Shown piece after piece: positions 28,051-37,427 of a DNA stretch of 64,000 bases (its first letter is position 1; the number at the start of each line of letters is the position of its first letter). This stretch comes from Gemella morbillorum (GTDB lineage: Bacteria; Bacillota; Bacilli; Staphylococcales; Gemellaceae): contig NZ_LS483440.1 of assembly GCF_900476045.1 (NCBI RefSeq), positions 806,001 to 870,000 on the forward strand. Direction: 5' to 3'. The notes beneath the pieces are model-generated. The model was not told the origin of the DNA, made no database searches, and saw only the letters and a list, made by a program, of their open reading frames with translations. A program made the translations under genes and the position numbers.

Positions 28051-28767
28051 GTGGCAGAGAGAGTATTAGTAATAGATGATGAGGAGAGAATTAGAAAACT
28101 ATTAATAATGTACCTTGAAAAAGAAGGGTATATTGTTGATGAAGCTAGTAATGGTCAAGATGGTTTAGAACGTTTGAAATACATGGATTATTCGTGTGTT
28201 CTTTTAGATGTGCACTTACCTATACTGAATGGTAAGTCAATATTAGCTGAACTTAGAAAAACTAAAGCGACGCCTGTTATAATAATGTCAGCACAGGCCG
28301 ATGAACAAAGCCGTGTAGAAGGATTTGAATTAGGTGCAGATGATTACGTAATTAAACCATTTAGTCCTAGAGAACTTATGTTAAGAATAAATGCAATATT
28401 ACAAAGAACTAAACGTAGTGTTTTTTATACACCAGAATTATATACAAAAGATGTATTGGTTTTTCCAGGATTGATAATAGATGTAAATTCACATAAAGTT
28501 ATAGTTGAAGATACAGAAGTCCTTCTTACACCAAAGGAGTTTGATTTATTATTGTTTTTAGCTAAATCACCAGATAAAGCGTTTAGAAGAAATGAAATTC
28601 TTAGAGCTGTGTGGGATTACGATTTTTACTCTGATCTTAGAACAGTAGATACTCACATAAAAAGAGTAAGGAAAAAATTTGATAAAATTTCTCCAAAAGT
28701 TTCGAAAATGATTGTTACTGTATGGGGAATAGGATATAAATTTGATACATCACAAAATAATCTTTAA
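28051..28767 (+). CDS. ResD/SrrA-like response regulator without an adjacent kinase
   Basis: An OmpR-family regulator of 238 residues with DDEERI acidic residues, the phosphoacceptor Asp in VLLDVHLP near 54 and Lys in VIKPFSPREL near 105. The output domain holds LTPKEFDLLLFLAK and DTHIKRVRKKF. Sequence and place after rluB match ResD/SrrA, a regulator of the response to oxygen limitation and NO. The partner kinase (resE/srrB), which normally follows, is missing: murT begins 20 bases later. Start is GTG with AGGAAGTGAT upstream. Confidence 0.88.
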   Translation: MAERVLVIDDEERIRKLLIMYLEKEGYIVDEASNGQDGLERLKYMDYSCVLLDVHLPILNGKSILAELRKTKATPVIIMSAQADEQSRVEGFELGADDYVIKPFSPRELMLRINAILQRTKRSVFYTPELYTKDVLVFPGLIIDVNSHKVIVEDTEVLLTPKEFDLLLFLAKSPDKAFRRNEILRAVWDYDFYSDLRTVDTHIKRVRKKFDKISPKVSKMIVTVWGIGYKFDTSQNNL

Positions 28768-28787
28768 AAGATTTAACAGGAGACGTT

Positions 28788-30089
28788 ATGTTAGAATTTT
28801 ACAAACTTTTGGCTAAATTGACAAGAAAAGCCAGTAGAGTAGCAGGTAAAAAAGGAACAGATTTACCAGGAAAAGTATTGAGAAAACTTGATAATAATGT
28901 GCTTTCTAAACTAGCTACTAATTATGATGAAATTGTTTTTGTAACTGGAACAAACGGTAAAACAACAACTTCAAATTTAATAGGACATACATTAAAAGTA
29001 TGTAATAAAAATTTTATTAATAATTTTGAAGGGGCTAATATGTTAGATGGGATCATATCTACGTTTGCTATCCAGTCAAAAAACAATACAAAATTAGCTA
29101 TCATTGAAATAGATGAGGGCTCTATTCCAAAAGTTATGAATTATATAACACCAACAAAATTTGTTATTAATAATTTTTTTAGAGATCAAATTGATCGTTT
29201 TGGAGAAATAGATACTTTAATTGAAACAATCGGTAATCAATTAGAAGGAAAAGATATACAGCTTATTTTAAATAGTGATGACCCTTTTGTTACACGATTA
29301 TCAAAATATGGCAAAAATAATGTTTGTTTTGGAATAAATAATGATGCATATAGCTTTGTTGATTATGGTATTCCAGAATCAAAATTTTGCCCTAATTGTG
29401 GGCATGAATTAGATTATGATTATATTCATTATAGTCAGCTAGGTTTTTATAAATGTACACAGTGTAGCTTTAAACACCCCGAAGCAAAATATAATGTAAC
29501 CAATGCAGTTGTTGAACCATTTATAAAATTTAGTGTTAATAATGGTGAAATCATTGAGACAAGATTGGCGGGAGACTATAATATATATAATCTACTTGCT
29601 GCATATTCACTATTAAAAGAGCTAGGGCTAACTGAGGAAGAAATTCAGCAGGGATTAAGCAGTTATACATCTAAGAATGGACGTATGCAAAGTATTATTA
29701 TATCAAAAGATGCTACAGCGTTGCTTAACTTAGCGAAAAATCCAGCAGGACTTAATGCATCATTAGCAATTGGTAATGGGATTAAGGAAGATATAAATTA
29801 TCTTTTAGTATTAAATGATAATGGAGCTGACGGCTTAGATATATCATGGATTTGGGATACTGATTTTAATATTTTACTTAATCAAAATATTAAAAATATT
29901 GTTTGCTCAGGAAAGCGAGCTAAAGAATTAGCATTACGTTTGAAATATAGTGATATTAAAGCTAATATAACAGTCAATGAGAATATTACAGAGGCAGTTT
30001 TAGAATTAAAAAAATACCCTGAGAGATATGCTATTGCTATACCAAATTATACAGCGTTAACTGAAACTCAAAAGGAATTGGAGAAATAG
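28788..30089 (+). CDS. murT: Lipid II isoglutaminyl synthase, MurT subunit
   Basis: MurT with GatD amidates the D-Glu of lipid II to D-isoglutamine, needed for peptidoglycan cross-linking in many Gram-positive cocci. The 433-residue Mur-ligase-like protein has the ATP loop GTNGKTTT at 54-61 and the diagnostic zinc ribbon Cys201, Cys204, Cys223, Cys226, followed by the DUF1727-type C-terminal domain. AGGAGACGTT precedes the ATG. gatD follows after four bases. Confidence 0.96.
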   Translation: MLEFYKLLAKLTRKASRVAGKKGTDLPGKVLRKLDNNVLSKLATNYDEIVFVTGTNGKTTTSNLIGHTLKVCNKNFINNFEGANMLDGIISTFAIQSKNNTKLAIIEIDEGSIPKVMNYITPTKFVINNFFRDQIDRFGEIDTLIETIGNQLEGKDIQLILNSDDPFVTRLSKYGKNNVCFGINNDAYSFVDYGIPESKFCPNCGHELDYDYIHYSQLGFYKCTQCSFKHPEAKYNVTNAVVEPFIKFSVNNGEIIETRLAGDYNIYNLLAAYSLLKELGLTEEEIQQGLSSYTSKNGRMQSIIISKDATALLNLAKNPAGLNASLAIGNGIKEDINYLLVLNDNGADGLDISWIWDTDFNILLNQNIKNIVCSGKRAKELALRLKYSDIKANITVNENITEAVLELKKYPERYAIAIPNYTALTETQKELEK

Positions 30090-30093
30090 TTAT

Positions 30094-30819
30094 ATGGAAT
30101 TAAAATTGTATCATTTCATGCCAGATAAATTAAATTTGTATGGTGATATAGGAAATGTGATTTCCTTGAAAAAACGCTGTGAATGGCGTGGAATAGATTT
30201 AAAAATTGAAAATATCACCTCTACATCAGGTATAAAGTTATCTGATTGCGATATGTTCTTTATAGGTGGTGGTTCAGATAGAGAACAGTGTATAGCTACA
30301 GAGCAATTTAGTAAAATAAAAAATGAATTTAAAGCAGCTATAGAAAATGGGACTCCTGCACTAACAATTTGTGGAGGATATCAGTTTTTAGGAGAATATT
30401 ATAAGACGGTCGATGGAATTAAGTTACCGGGTTTAAATATTCTCGATTTTTACACTGAGTCTTTACCTAATAAACCTCGTTTAATTGGTAATATTTTGCT
30501 TGAATCAGAGAAATTTGGAAACATAGTTGGTTTTGAAAATCATGGAGGAAGAACTTATCATGATTATGAAACATTAGGTAATGTAATTGTTGGATTTGGA
30601 AACAACGATGATGATAAAAAGGAAGGATTACTATACAATAATTTAATTGGAACTTATTTACATGGTCCTATTTTACCTAAAAACCCTCGTGTTACAGATT
30701 ATTTAATAAAAGCAGCATTAGATAACAAATACTCTTCATATGATTTTCCAAAGTTGGACGATTCGGTTGAGTATAATGCTAATAAATTTATGGCAGAACT
30801 ATTAAAAAAAGGAATTTAA
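30094..30819 (+). CDS. gatD: Lipid II isoglutaminyl synthase, glutamine amidotransferase subunit GatD
   Basis: GatD releases ammonia from glutamine and passes it to MurT. The 241-residue class I amidotransferase (CobQ-like) has the nucleophile Cys93 in TICGGYQFLG and the catalytic His190 in GTYLHGPILPKNP. IGGGSDREQ near 58 is typical. It is the last gene of the operon beginning at 25125. Confidence 0.95.
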   Translation: MELKLYHFMPDKLNLYGDIGNVISLKKRCEWRGIDLKIENITSTSGIKLSDCDMFFIGGGSDREQCIATEQFSKIKNEFKAAIENGTPALTICGGYQFLGEYYKTVDGIKLPGLNILDFYTESLPNKPRLIGNILLESEKFGNIVGFENHGGRTYHDYETLGNVIVGFGNNDDDKKEGLLYNNLIGTYLHGPILPKNPRVTDYLIKAALDNKYSSYDFPKLDDSVEYNANKFMAELLKKGI

Positions 30820-30821
30820 TA

Positions 30822-30856
30822 AAATAACTCCTAAAGTTTTAATTTAGGAGTTATTT
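30822..30856. terminator. Bidirectional terminator between gatD and the aminotransferase
   Basis: A 14-bp perfect stem (arms 30822-30835 and 30843-30856, with AACTCCTAAA in the left arm) with a 7-base loop and A/T runs on both sides, between convergent genes. Confidence 0.9.
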
Positions 30857-30859
30857 ATG

Positions 30860-32107
30860 TTATTTAGAAAATTCTTTAATACAAAGTTTAAAATTTTTAA
30901 TTAAATCTGGTATTAATTCTTTATCAAGACATGAAAAAGCTATTCTTATGTGAGAATCATCCATAGAGTAAACACCATATTTATAGTCATTAAGGAATTT
31001 TAATCTGAATTTATGTGCATCAATGTGTTCTGGCATTTTGATAGTGAAAAAGTATCCCGAATTAAATGGCAATATAGTTACATCATCATCTAAATTATAT
31101 TTAGCTATAGCTTCTTTTAAAATGCGATAGCGCCCTTCTATTATACTGTCATTATATGTTTTTTCTTGTTTTACTTGTGAACTTTCCAATAACCTAAGAG
31201 CAATTTGTTGAGATAGATTTGATGGTGATGATGTAGTACTTCTAAGGTAACCTTGAGTTTTTTCTAATGCAATTTTTCTTAATTCATCATCACTAGTGTA
31301 ATATGTTATAAATCCGACACGAAGACCCCAGCCGTAGTACTCTTTAGTTATTCCGTCTAATTTGACTACTAGACAATTGTTGTTATCTACAAGTTTGTAT
31401 GTTGCACTTAAAGTAGGAGTTTTGTGATTTTCTTCAAAAAATAATCCAAAGTAAGCATCATCAGAAATTATTATTAGATTTTTATTTGGATTTTCTTTTG
31501 CGAACACATCTATGATGCTAACCAATTGTGTTAATTCTTCTGTTGATGGGGTATAACCAGTTGGATTGTTGGGAAAATTAAGTATTATAGAAATTTTGTT
31601 TTCTTTAATATTATATAGTGTATGTTTAAAATCAGCTAGATTAAAATTATTTTCGTTATCAAATTGATTGTATTTATAAATATTATTTCCCAATTTAATA
31701 GTAAATATTTGGGCGTAGTTTTGCCAAAATAGGTTAGGTAATAGCAACGCATCATCTTTTTCACTAAATAAATTTGCTACAATATCAATCCCTTGGGTAA
31801 TACCAGTAGTAACCATAGGTAAACTCAAATATTTTGAGTTAATAGTGCTATTTTCTTTAAGAATTTTTTCTTTCCATAACTCCCTTATTTTTAATAAACC
31901 TGGAGTAGGAGAATATGGCAAATATTCTGCTGTACTTAGTTCCTTTATAACTTCATTAATTGTCGGAAGTGATAATGCTTTTTTGTTATCTGTTGCAATC
32001 CCTATCGTAGCATTAACAGCGTTTGGAACAATAGATGTTTCTTTTGATTGAATAAGGACATCTTGCGGAAGTATGATGTTTTCACCTAATTTTGAAAAAA
32101 ATGACAT
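30860..32107 (-). CDS. PLP-dependent aminotransferase, class I/II
   Basis: The 415-residue protein has the fold type I landmarks: GITQGIDIVANLF (PLP phosphate region), NFPNNPTGYTPS near 190, SDDAYFGLFFEE and the Schiff-base Lys in KLDGITKEYYGWGLRVGF near 248. The C-terminal DSHIRIAFSCLDKE supplies the substrate-carboxylate Arg. It resembles aromatic or branched-chain amino-acid aminotransferases of Bacilli, but the substrate cannot be told. The ATG is preceded by AGGAGG on the minus strand. It is monocistronic. Confidence 0.85.
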   Translation of the reverse strand: MSFFSKLGENIILPQDVLIQSKETSIVPNAVNATIGIATDNKKALSLPTINEVIKELSTAEYLPYSPTPGLLKIRELWKEKILKENSTINSKYLSLPMVTTGITQGIDIVANLFSEKDDALLLPNLFWQNYAQIFTIKLGNNIYKYNQFDNENNFNLADFKHTLYNIKENKISIILNFPNNPTGYTPSTEELTQLVSIIDVFAKENPNKNLIIISDDAYFGLFFEENHKTPTLSATYKLVDNNNCLVVKLDGITKEYYGWGLRVGFITYYTSDDELRKIALEKTQGYLRSTTSSPSNLSQQIALRLLESSQVKQEKTYNDSIIEGRYRILKEAIAKYNLDDDVTILPFNSGYFFTIKMPEHIDAHKFRLKFLNDYKYGVYSMDDSHIRIAFSCLDKELIPDLIKNFKLCIKEFSK

Positions 32108-32454
32108 AATGTTTCCTCCTAAAATTTATATTTTAATTATAACATTAAATTACAACCTGTAAAAGTAAAATTAATACTTATAATTAACTTTTCATTTTAT
32201 ATTTTAATTTGATTATAAATCCTATTATTTCATTGTGAAAAAGTAGCTCCTAATTATGGTAATATTTTTTCTTTTTCTTTCAAAAAAAATTCTAAGTGTA
32301 TAAATTTTAAAAAAGTGTTTATATCAAGGTTTATAAAAATTCATTTACTAGAAAAAAACATCTATTTATGTTATAATATAATGTATCTTTTTGGGCTTTA
32401 TATTGAAATAACAATAAGATATAGAATAAAGTTCAAGACAAGTGAGGTGTAATT
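32108..32454. other. Intergenic region between the divergent aminotransferase and clpX genes
   Basis: A very AT-rich 347-base gap with no open frame of note. It holds the aminotransferase ribosome site at its left end and the clpX promoter at its right end. I saw no CIRCE, CtsR-type tandem GGTCAAA or other known stress-operator motif, and no stable hairpin. Confidence 0.6.
32369..32377 (+). promoter_or_regulatory. Extended -10 promoter of clpX
   Basis: TGTTATAAT (TATAAT at 32372-32377) with no convincing -35. The leader to clpX is about 70 bases. Confidence 0.6.
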
Positions 32455-33666
32455 ATGGTAAATGATAAAAAAGATATGAGATGCTCTTTTTGTGGTAAAA
32501 ATCCAAACGAAGTATTTAAATTAATAGCAGGAAACGATGTATTTATCTGTGATGAATGCGTGGAACTATGCTCAGATATAATAGATGAAGAGATTGAATA
32601 TAGAAATATAACAAAGGAACCAGAATTTAAGTTATTAAAACCTCAAGAAATTATGGATTACCTTAATGAGTATGTGATAAGTCAAGATAAAGCAAAAAAA
32701 TCAGTAGCTGTAGCGGTTTATAATCACTATAAGCGTATTATGGCTAAGCAAAATGATGAAACTATAGAATTACAAAAGAGTAATATAGCATTAATAGGAA
32801 GCACAGGTTCAGGAAAAACTTTAATCGCTCAAACTTTAGCTAAAATGTTAGATGTACCTTTTGCGATTTCTGATGCAACAACACTTACAGAAGCAGGATA
32901 TGTAGGAGAAGATGTTGAGAACATATTATTACGTCTTATTCAAAATGCTAATTATGATATAGAAAGAGCAGAAAAAGGAATTATATATATTGATGAAATA
33001 GATAAAATTGCTAAAAAAGGTGAAAATGTATCAATTACGCGTGACGTTTCTGGAGAAGGGGTGCAACAGGCATTACTAAAAATTCTAGAAGGAACTATAG
33101 CCAGTGTACCTCCGCAAGGTGGACGTAAACACCCTGGCGAAGAAATGATAAAAATCAATACTAAAGATATATTATTTATTATAGGTGGTGCTTTTTCAGG
33201 GATTGAAGAAATAATAAAACGTCGTTTAGGTGATAAAATAATAGGTTTTTCAAAGAGTGATGAACTCAATGATGATTCTGATATTATTTCTAAAGTAAAA
33301 CATGAAGATTTGGTGAAATTCGGTATAATACCCGAATTTATTGGGCGTATACCAGTGCTATGCCACCTAGAAGAATTAGATGAACAAGATTTAGTAAGAG
33401 TTTTAACAGAACCTAAAAATTCAGTTGTTAAGCAATATGAATATTTATTTAAGTTAGATGGAGTAAATCTTGTTTTTGAAAAAGATGCATTGGAAGAAGT
33501 TGCTCGTGAATCTATAAAACGAAAAACTGGAGCGCGCGGATTACGCTCAATTATAGAAGAAGCTCTTTTAGATGTTATGTTTGAACTTCCAAGTACAAAA
33601 GGTGTTAAAACTTGTACAATAACCAAGGATAATATAGTTAATAAAACTACACCTAAACTAAAATAA
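32455..33666 (+). CDS. clpX: ATP-dependent Clp protease ATP-binding subunit ClpX
   Basis: ClpX unfolds substrates for the ClpP protease. The 403-residue protein starts with the C4 zinc-binding domain (CSFCGK...CDECVELC), then the AAA+ core with Walker A GSTGSGKT near 119, Walker [14 protein letters not shown], and the pore and RKH-type segments ([19 protein letters not shown]). AGTGAGGTG is the ribosome site. lon and engB follow; tig, often upstream, is absent here. Confidence 0.97.
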   Translation: MVNDKKDMRCSFCGKNPNEVFKLIAGNDVFICDECVELCSDIIDEEIEYRNITKEPEFKLLKPQEIMDYLNEYVISQDKAKKSVAVAVYNHYKRIMAKQNDETIELQKSNIALIGSTGSGKTLIAQTLAKMLDVPFAISDATTLTEAGYVGEDVENILLRLIQNANYDIERAEKGIIYIDEIDKIAKKGENVSITRDVSGEGVQQALLKILEGTIASVPPQGGRKHPGEEMIKINTKDILFIIGGAFSGIEEIIKRRLGDKIIGFSKSDELNDDSDIISKVKHEDLVKFGIIPEFIGRIPVLCHLEELDEQDLVRVLTEPKNSVVKQYEYLFKLDGVNLVFEKDALEEVARESIKRKTGARGLRSIIEEALLDVMFELPSTKGVKTCTITKDNIVNKTTPKLK

Positions 33667-33689
33667 TAATATAACGAAAGGAGTTTGTT

Positions 33690-35990
33690 TTGACAAAATA
33701 TTACTTATTAGAAAATAGAGATATATTCTTTCCGTCTAATACATATAATATTGATGTAACAGACAAAAAATTCTTAAAGACTATAAAAGGCTTGAAGAAA
33801 GATAAAATATCTGTATTTGTTACTAGTAAAAGAAAACCAATAGATACATATGATGAAAAGTTTTCAGAAGATGACATGTTTGATAACCAAGGATTCAACG
33901 TTTTCTTTGGAACATATGGTCAACTTACAATAGATAAAAAAGCTAATAAATATGAGTATCACTGTTATGGTGTTGCCGAAGTGAAAAGCGGCGTATATAA
34001 TGACAAGCACGTAGAGTATTTAGATATTACTATAAAAAATACAGAAGATAATGGTTTTGATAAAAATACCATGCTTAACAATATAGAAGAGTTATTTAAG
34101 AAATATCTTGCTAGAGAGAATTTTGAAATAGATTACTATAAAACAGATAATTTGGAAAAATTTATTAATAAAAATATGAAGTTCTTTCCTTTGGATAGAT
34201 TATTAAAGAAACGTATTTTGTATTTATTAGATTTAGAAAAAAAAGCGATTTTCTTAAGTAGAAGCCTAGAAGCATTTTTAGTAGGAAATAGCTTTAAACG
34301 TGAGATTGATGATAAAGTTCGAACAAATCTTGATTTGCAACAAAAAGAATACTTTTTACGTGAGCAAATGAAAGTAGTTCAAGATGAATTGAAACAAATT
34401 TCACCAGAAGATGATGATGTAGAAAAGATTAGAAAAGCAATTATTGAAATTGGATTATCAGATGAAGATAAAACACTATTGTTAAAAGAAGTAGATAGAT
34501 TAGAAAAAACTCCTGTCATGAGTCCAGAGCATTCTATTATACGAACATATCTAGATACAGTTGTAGCACTACCTTGGAACATATTAACAAAAGATGAGAT
34601 TGATATAAAAGCAGCTGAAAAAATACTCGATGAAGATCATTATGGTTTAGATAAAATAAAAGAAAGAATTTTGGAATTTCTTGCTGTTAAAAAGCTTAGA
34701 GATGATATGAAATCACCAATTTTATGTTTATCTGGACCTCCTGGAGTTGGAAAAAGTTCTCTTGCTAAGTCTATAGCAAGATCTATGGGGCGTAGCTTTG
34801 TACGTATTTCTTTAGGTGGAGTAAGAGACGAGGCGGAAATTCGAGGTCATAGAAGAACATATTTAGGAGCTTTACCTGGAAAAATTATTCAGTCACTGAA
34901 GAAAATAAAGACAAAAAACCCAGTAATTTTATTAGATGAAATAGATAAAATGGCATCTGATATTAAAGGTGATCCAGCTTCTGCAATGTTAGAAGTAATA
35001 GATCCTGCTCAAAACAATGAATTCGTTGATCATTATTTGGATATTCCATTTGATTTATCGAAAGTATTATTTATAGCTACAGCTAACAATCTAAGTCTAA
35101 TTCCAGCGCCATTACGTGATAGAATGGAAGTTATTGAATTGGAATCTTATACTGTAAAAGAAAAAGAAAATATTGCAATTAAATATTTAATTCCACGTCA
35201 AATTAAAGAAAATGGGCTTAAAAAAGAACAAATTTCTTTTACGAAACAAGCAATTAATAAAGTTATTAATGGTTATACTTATGAAGCAGGAGTAAGGAAT
35301 CTTGAGCGTGTACTGGGCTCGATTTGTCGTAAGGTTGCTTTAAAAATACTTAAAGGTGAAGAAAAGATTAAAATCGGTGTTAATAATTTAGAAGAGTTTG
35401 CTGGTCCTGAAAAATATAGTTCAAAAGATAAAAACTCTCAACCAGAAATAGGGTTGGTTAATGGTTTAGCGTACACTGTTGTTGGAGGGGATACACTTGA
35501 AATAGAAACAAGTATATCTAAAGGAACTGGTAAAATCATTTTGACTGGGAAACTAGGGGATGTAATGAAAGAATCAGCTCAAATGGCGATTTCTTATTTA
35601 CGTTCTAATGCGGAATATTTAGGATTATCTGAAATTAATTTTTCTGAGATAGATATTCATCTTCATGTTCCAGAAGGTGCAGTTCCGAAAGATGGACCGT
35701 CAGCAGGGATTACTATAACAACATCAGTATATTCTGCTCTAACTAGAAAAGCAGTTAATAATGATATTGCGATGACAGGCGAGATGACACTTCACGGTAA
35801 AGTATTACCAATAGGTGGAGTTAAAGAGAAAATTTTAAGTTCAGAAAAAATGAATATTAATAAAATTATTATTCCTACAAAAAATAAGAAGGACTTAATA
35901 GATATACCAAAAGATATTTTGGCAAAACTTACTATTTATACTGTGGATAATATAAGTGAAGTATTCAATATAGTATTTGGAGAAAAATAA
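33690..35990 (+). CDS. lon: ATP-dependent protease Lon (LonA)
   Basis: Lon degrades damaged and regulatory proteins in the cytoplasm. The 766-residue protein has an N-terminal substrate domain, a coiled region near 210-260 ([19 protein letters not shown]), Walker [10 protein letters not shown] near 351 and [10 protein letters not shown]-like [10 protein letters not shown], then the Ser-Lys protease domain with the Ser in [10 protein letters not shown] and the Lys in GGVKEKIL. It begins at TTG with GAAAGGAG at good spacing; no ATG is near. The stop overlaps the engB ATG (TAATG). Confidence 0.96.
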   Translation: MTKYYLLENRDIFFPSNTYNIDVTDKKFLKTIKGLKKDKISVFVTSKRKPIDTYDEKFSEDDMFDNQGFNVFFGTYGQLTIDKKANKYEYHCYGVAEVKSGVYNDKHVEYLDITIKNTEDNGFDKNTMLNNIEELFKKYLARENFEIDYYKTDNLEKFINKNMKFFPLDRLLKKRILYLLDLEKKAIFLSRSLEAFLVGNSFKREIDDKVRTNLDLQQKEYFLREQMKVVQDELKQISPEDDDVEKIRKAIIEIGLSDEDKTLLLKEVDRLEKTPVMSPEHSIIRTYLDTVVALPWNILTKDEIDIKAAEKILDEDHYGLDKIKERILEFLAVKKLRDDMKSPILCLSGPPGVGKSSLAKSIARSMGRSFVRISLGGVRDEAEIRGHRRTYLGALPGKIIQSLKKIKTKNPVILLDEIDKMASDIKGDPASAMLEVIDPAQNNEFVDHYLDIPFDLSKVLFIATANNLSLIPAPLRDRMEVIELESYTVKEKENIAIKYLIPRQIKENGLKKEQISFTKQAINKVINGYTYEAGVRNLERVLGSICRKVALKILKGEEKIKIGVNNLEEFAGPEKYSSKDKNSQPEIGLVNGLAYTVVGGDTLEIETSISKGTGKIILTGKLGDVMKESAQMAISYLRSNAEYLGLSEINFSEIDIHLHVPEGAVPKDGPSAGITITTSVYSALTRKAVNNDIAMTGEMTLHGKVLPIGGVKEKILSSEKMNINKIIIPTKNKKDLIDIPKDILAKLTIYTVDNISEVFNIVFGEK

Positions 35991-36586
35991 TGACAAAGTT
36001 AAATACACATAATGTAGATTTATTAATCAGTGCGGTTTCAAAGAAACAATATCCAGAGCATACTAAGCCAGAAGTAGCGATGTGCGGACGCTCTAATGTT
36101 GGAAAATCATCATTTATTAATACTATACTAGAACGTAAAAATTATGCTCGTGTTTCAGCGAAACCTGGTAAGACACGTACATTAAATTTTTTTGACATTG
36201 ATGATAAAGTAGTTCTAGTTGATGTCCCAGGTTATGGTTATGCTAAATTATCAAAGTCAGAAAAAGAAAAATTATATGATATGATTGTAGAATATTTCAC
36301 AACTAGTAAAAATCTAGGTTTTGTTCTACATCTTATTGATAGTCGTCATAAACCATCGCAAGATGATATAGAAATGAATGAATTTTTAAATTACTATGAA
36401 ATTCCATTTGTTGTAGTTTTAACAAAAATAGATAAAATCTCAAAAAATGAACTTGCTAAAAATACAGCTATTATAAAACGTGAACTAGATTTAACAAATA
36501 GTATGGCGGTAATTCCATTTTCATCAGTTACTAAATTAGGAAAAGATAAAGTATTAAAAGAAATCGAAAAGGTATTAGAGGACTAA
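35990..36586 (+). CDS. engB: Ribosome biogenesis GTP-binding protein EngB (YsxC/YihA)
   Basis: This essential GTPase acts in assembly of the large ribosomal subunit. The 198-residue protein has G1 GRSNVGKSS near 33, the switch KPGKTRT, G3 DVPGYGYAK, G4 TKID and G5 SSVTKLG. Overlap of one base with lon indicates coupling. The clpX-lon-engB order matches B. subtilis. Confidence 0.96.
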   Translation: MTKLNTHNVDLLISAVSKKQYPEHTKPEVAMCGRSNVGKSSFINTILERKNYARVSAKPGKTRTLNFFDIDDKVVLVDVPGYGYAKLSKSEKEKLYDMIVEYFTTSKNLGFVLHLIDSRHKPSQDDIEMNEFLNYYEIPFVVVLTKIDKISKNELAKNTAIIKRELDLTNSMAVIPFSSVTKLGKDKVLKEIEKVLED

Positions 36587-36589
36587 AAT

Positions 36590-36632
36590 ATTCAGATAAA
36601 GGTAAGATCGTATATCTTGCTTTTATCTGAAT
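36590..36632 (+). terminator. Stem-loop after engB
   Basis: Arms ATTCAGATAAA and TTTATCTGAAT (11 bp) with further pairing AAGAT/ATCTT inside. T-run is weak, but it lies right after the engB stop. Confidence 0.75.
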
Positions 36633-36654
36633 AATTATTTATAAATATTTTTTC

Positions 36655-36683
36655 TTTACATGATTAATATATACTGGTAGAAT
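36655..36683 (+). promoter_or_regulatory. Upstream (P1) promoter of rpsP
   Basis: TTTACA at 36655-36660 and TAGAAT at 36678-36683 with 17-bp spacing and an extended TGG. It would give a transcript starting just before the shared GTCAA/TTGAC element. Confidence 0.5.
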
Positions 36684-36696
36684 AGCTATTAGAAGA

Positions 36697-36721
36697 GTCA
36701 AGAAAAAAAGTTGACATTTTT
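36697..36721 (+). promoter_or_regulatory. Shared upstream element, rpsP copy
   Basis: GTCAA (36697), a G-A7-G core, TTGACA and a T-run. Its twin lies before rpmE2 at 37283-37307, with the same 37-base distance to the -35. Confidence 0.6.
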
Positions 36722-36733
36722 CTTTGAAAAGTA

Positions 36734-36762
36734 TTGACAGATATTTATTTTAATGTTAGAAT
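36734..36762 (+). promoter_or_regulatory. Main (P2) promoter of rpsP
   Basis: Consensus TTGACA at 36734-36739 and TAGAAT at 36757-36762, 17-bp spacing, with extended TGT. A strong promoter, as expected for a ribosomal protein. Confidence 0.85.
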
Positions 36763-36794
36763 AATATCTAGCTTATAAAACTTAGCGTTATAGA

Positions 36795-36854
36795 TTCAAC
36801 TTTTTCATTAAACACTTCATAAACACACACATTAAAAATTAATAAAAAGTTGAA
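36795..36854 (+). promoter_or_regulatory. Leader inverted repeat next to the rpsP ribosome site
   Basis: TTCAACTTTTT (36795-36805) and AAAAAGTTGAA (36844-36854) form an 11-bp perfect stem with a 38-base loop. The right arm ends three to five bases before the AAGGAG of rpsP, so folding could limit ribosome access. Confidence 0.5.
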
Positions 36855-36871
36855 ACATAAGGAGTACAAAC

Positions 36872-37144
36872 ATGGCAGTAAAAATCCGTTTAAAAAGATT
36901 AGGTGCTAAAAAATCACCTTTCTACCGTATCGTTGTTGCTGATTCAAGATCTCCACGTGATGGACGTTCTATCGAAACTATCGGTACTTACAATGCTGTT
37001 AAAGAACCAGCAGAAGTTAAAATCGATGAAGAGTTAGCATTAAAATGGTTAGGTAATGGAGCTCAACCTTCTGACACTGTTAGAAGTTTATTATCAAAAG
37101 AAGGAATTATGAAAAAATTCCACGATTCAAAATTAAATAAATAA
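36872..37144 (+). CDS. rpsP: 30S ribosomal protein S16
   Basis: S16 binds 16S rRNA early in 30S assembly. The 90-residue protein begins [26 protein letters not shown], here cited in parts ([18 protein letters not shown]), and has [21 protein letters not shown] precedes the ATG. Usually rpsP lies between ffh and rimM-trmD-rplS. Here it is a single-gene unit with its own promoters, leader hairpin and terminator. Confidence 0.97.
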   Translation: MAVKIRLKRLGAKKSPFYRIVVADSRSPRDGRSIETIGTYNAVKEPAEVKIDEELALKWLGNGAQPSDTVRSLLSKEGIMKKFHDSKLNK

Positions 37145-37153
37145 TAGTTATTT

Positions 37154-37184
37154 AGCCTCTTAGTAAAATAAGAGGTTTTGTTTA
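37154..37184 (+). terminator. Terminator after rpsP
   Basis: CCTCTTA and TAAGAGG (7 bp) around a GTAAAA loop, followed by TTTTGTTTATTTT. Confidence 0.8.
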
Positions 37185-37282
37185 TTTTGGAGTTATAATA
37201 TTTATTATTAAAACATAATGTATAAAATTTAAAAATGTGCAACTTATTCTAAAAAATAAACAGTATTTATTTTTGTAAAGAG

Positions 37283-37307
37283 GTCAACAAAAAAACTTGA
37301 CATTTTT
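37283..37307 (+). promoter_or_regulatory. Shared upstream element, rpmE2 copy
   Basis: GTCAA (37283), a C-A7-C core, TTGACA and a T-run. It matches the element upstream of rpsP in sequence and spacing. Confidence 0.6.
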
Positions 37308-37319
37308 TTAATAAACTAC

Positions 37320-37348
37320 TTGATTTTTTTGTAATAATTATTTATAAT
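37320..37348 (+). promoter_or_regulatory. rpmE2 promoter
   Basis: TTGATT at 37320-37325 and TATAAT at 37343-37348, 17-bp spacing. The spacer includes GTAATAATTA (37331-37340), the core of a Zur-type box (see findings). Confidence 0.75.
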
Positions 37349-37427
37349 AAATAGGTATGTGATTAGATCACTTCAAAAATAACTCTGTTCGTATTAAAAG
37401 CGTTCAGGGCAGAAGGAGACGATAATA

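Noticed and set aside
32952-33626. Open frame of 224 codons on the minus strand
   Set aside because: It lies wholly inside clpX in antisense, has no ribosome site and a low-complexity Ser/Ile-rich product. clpX explains the region.
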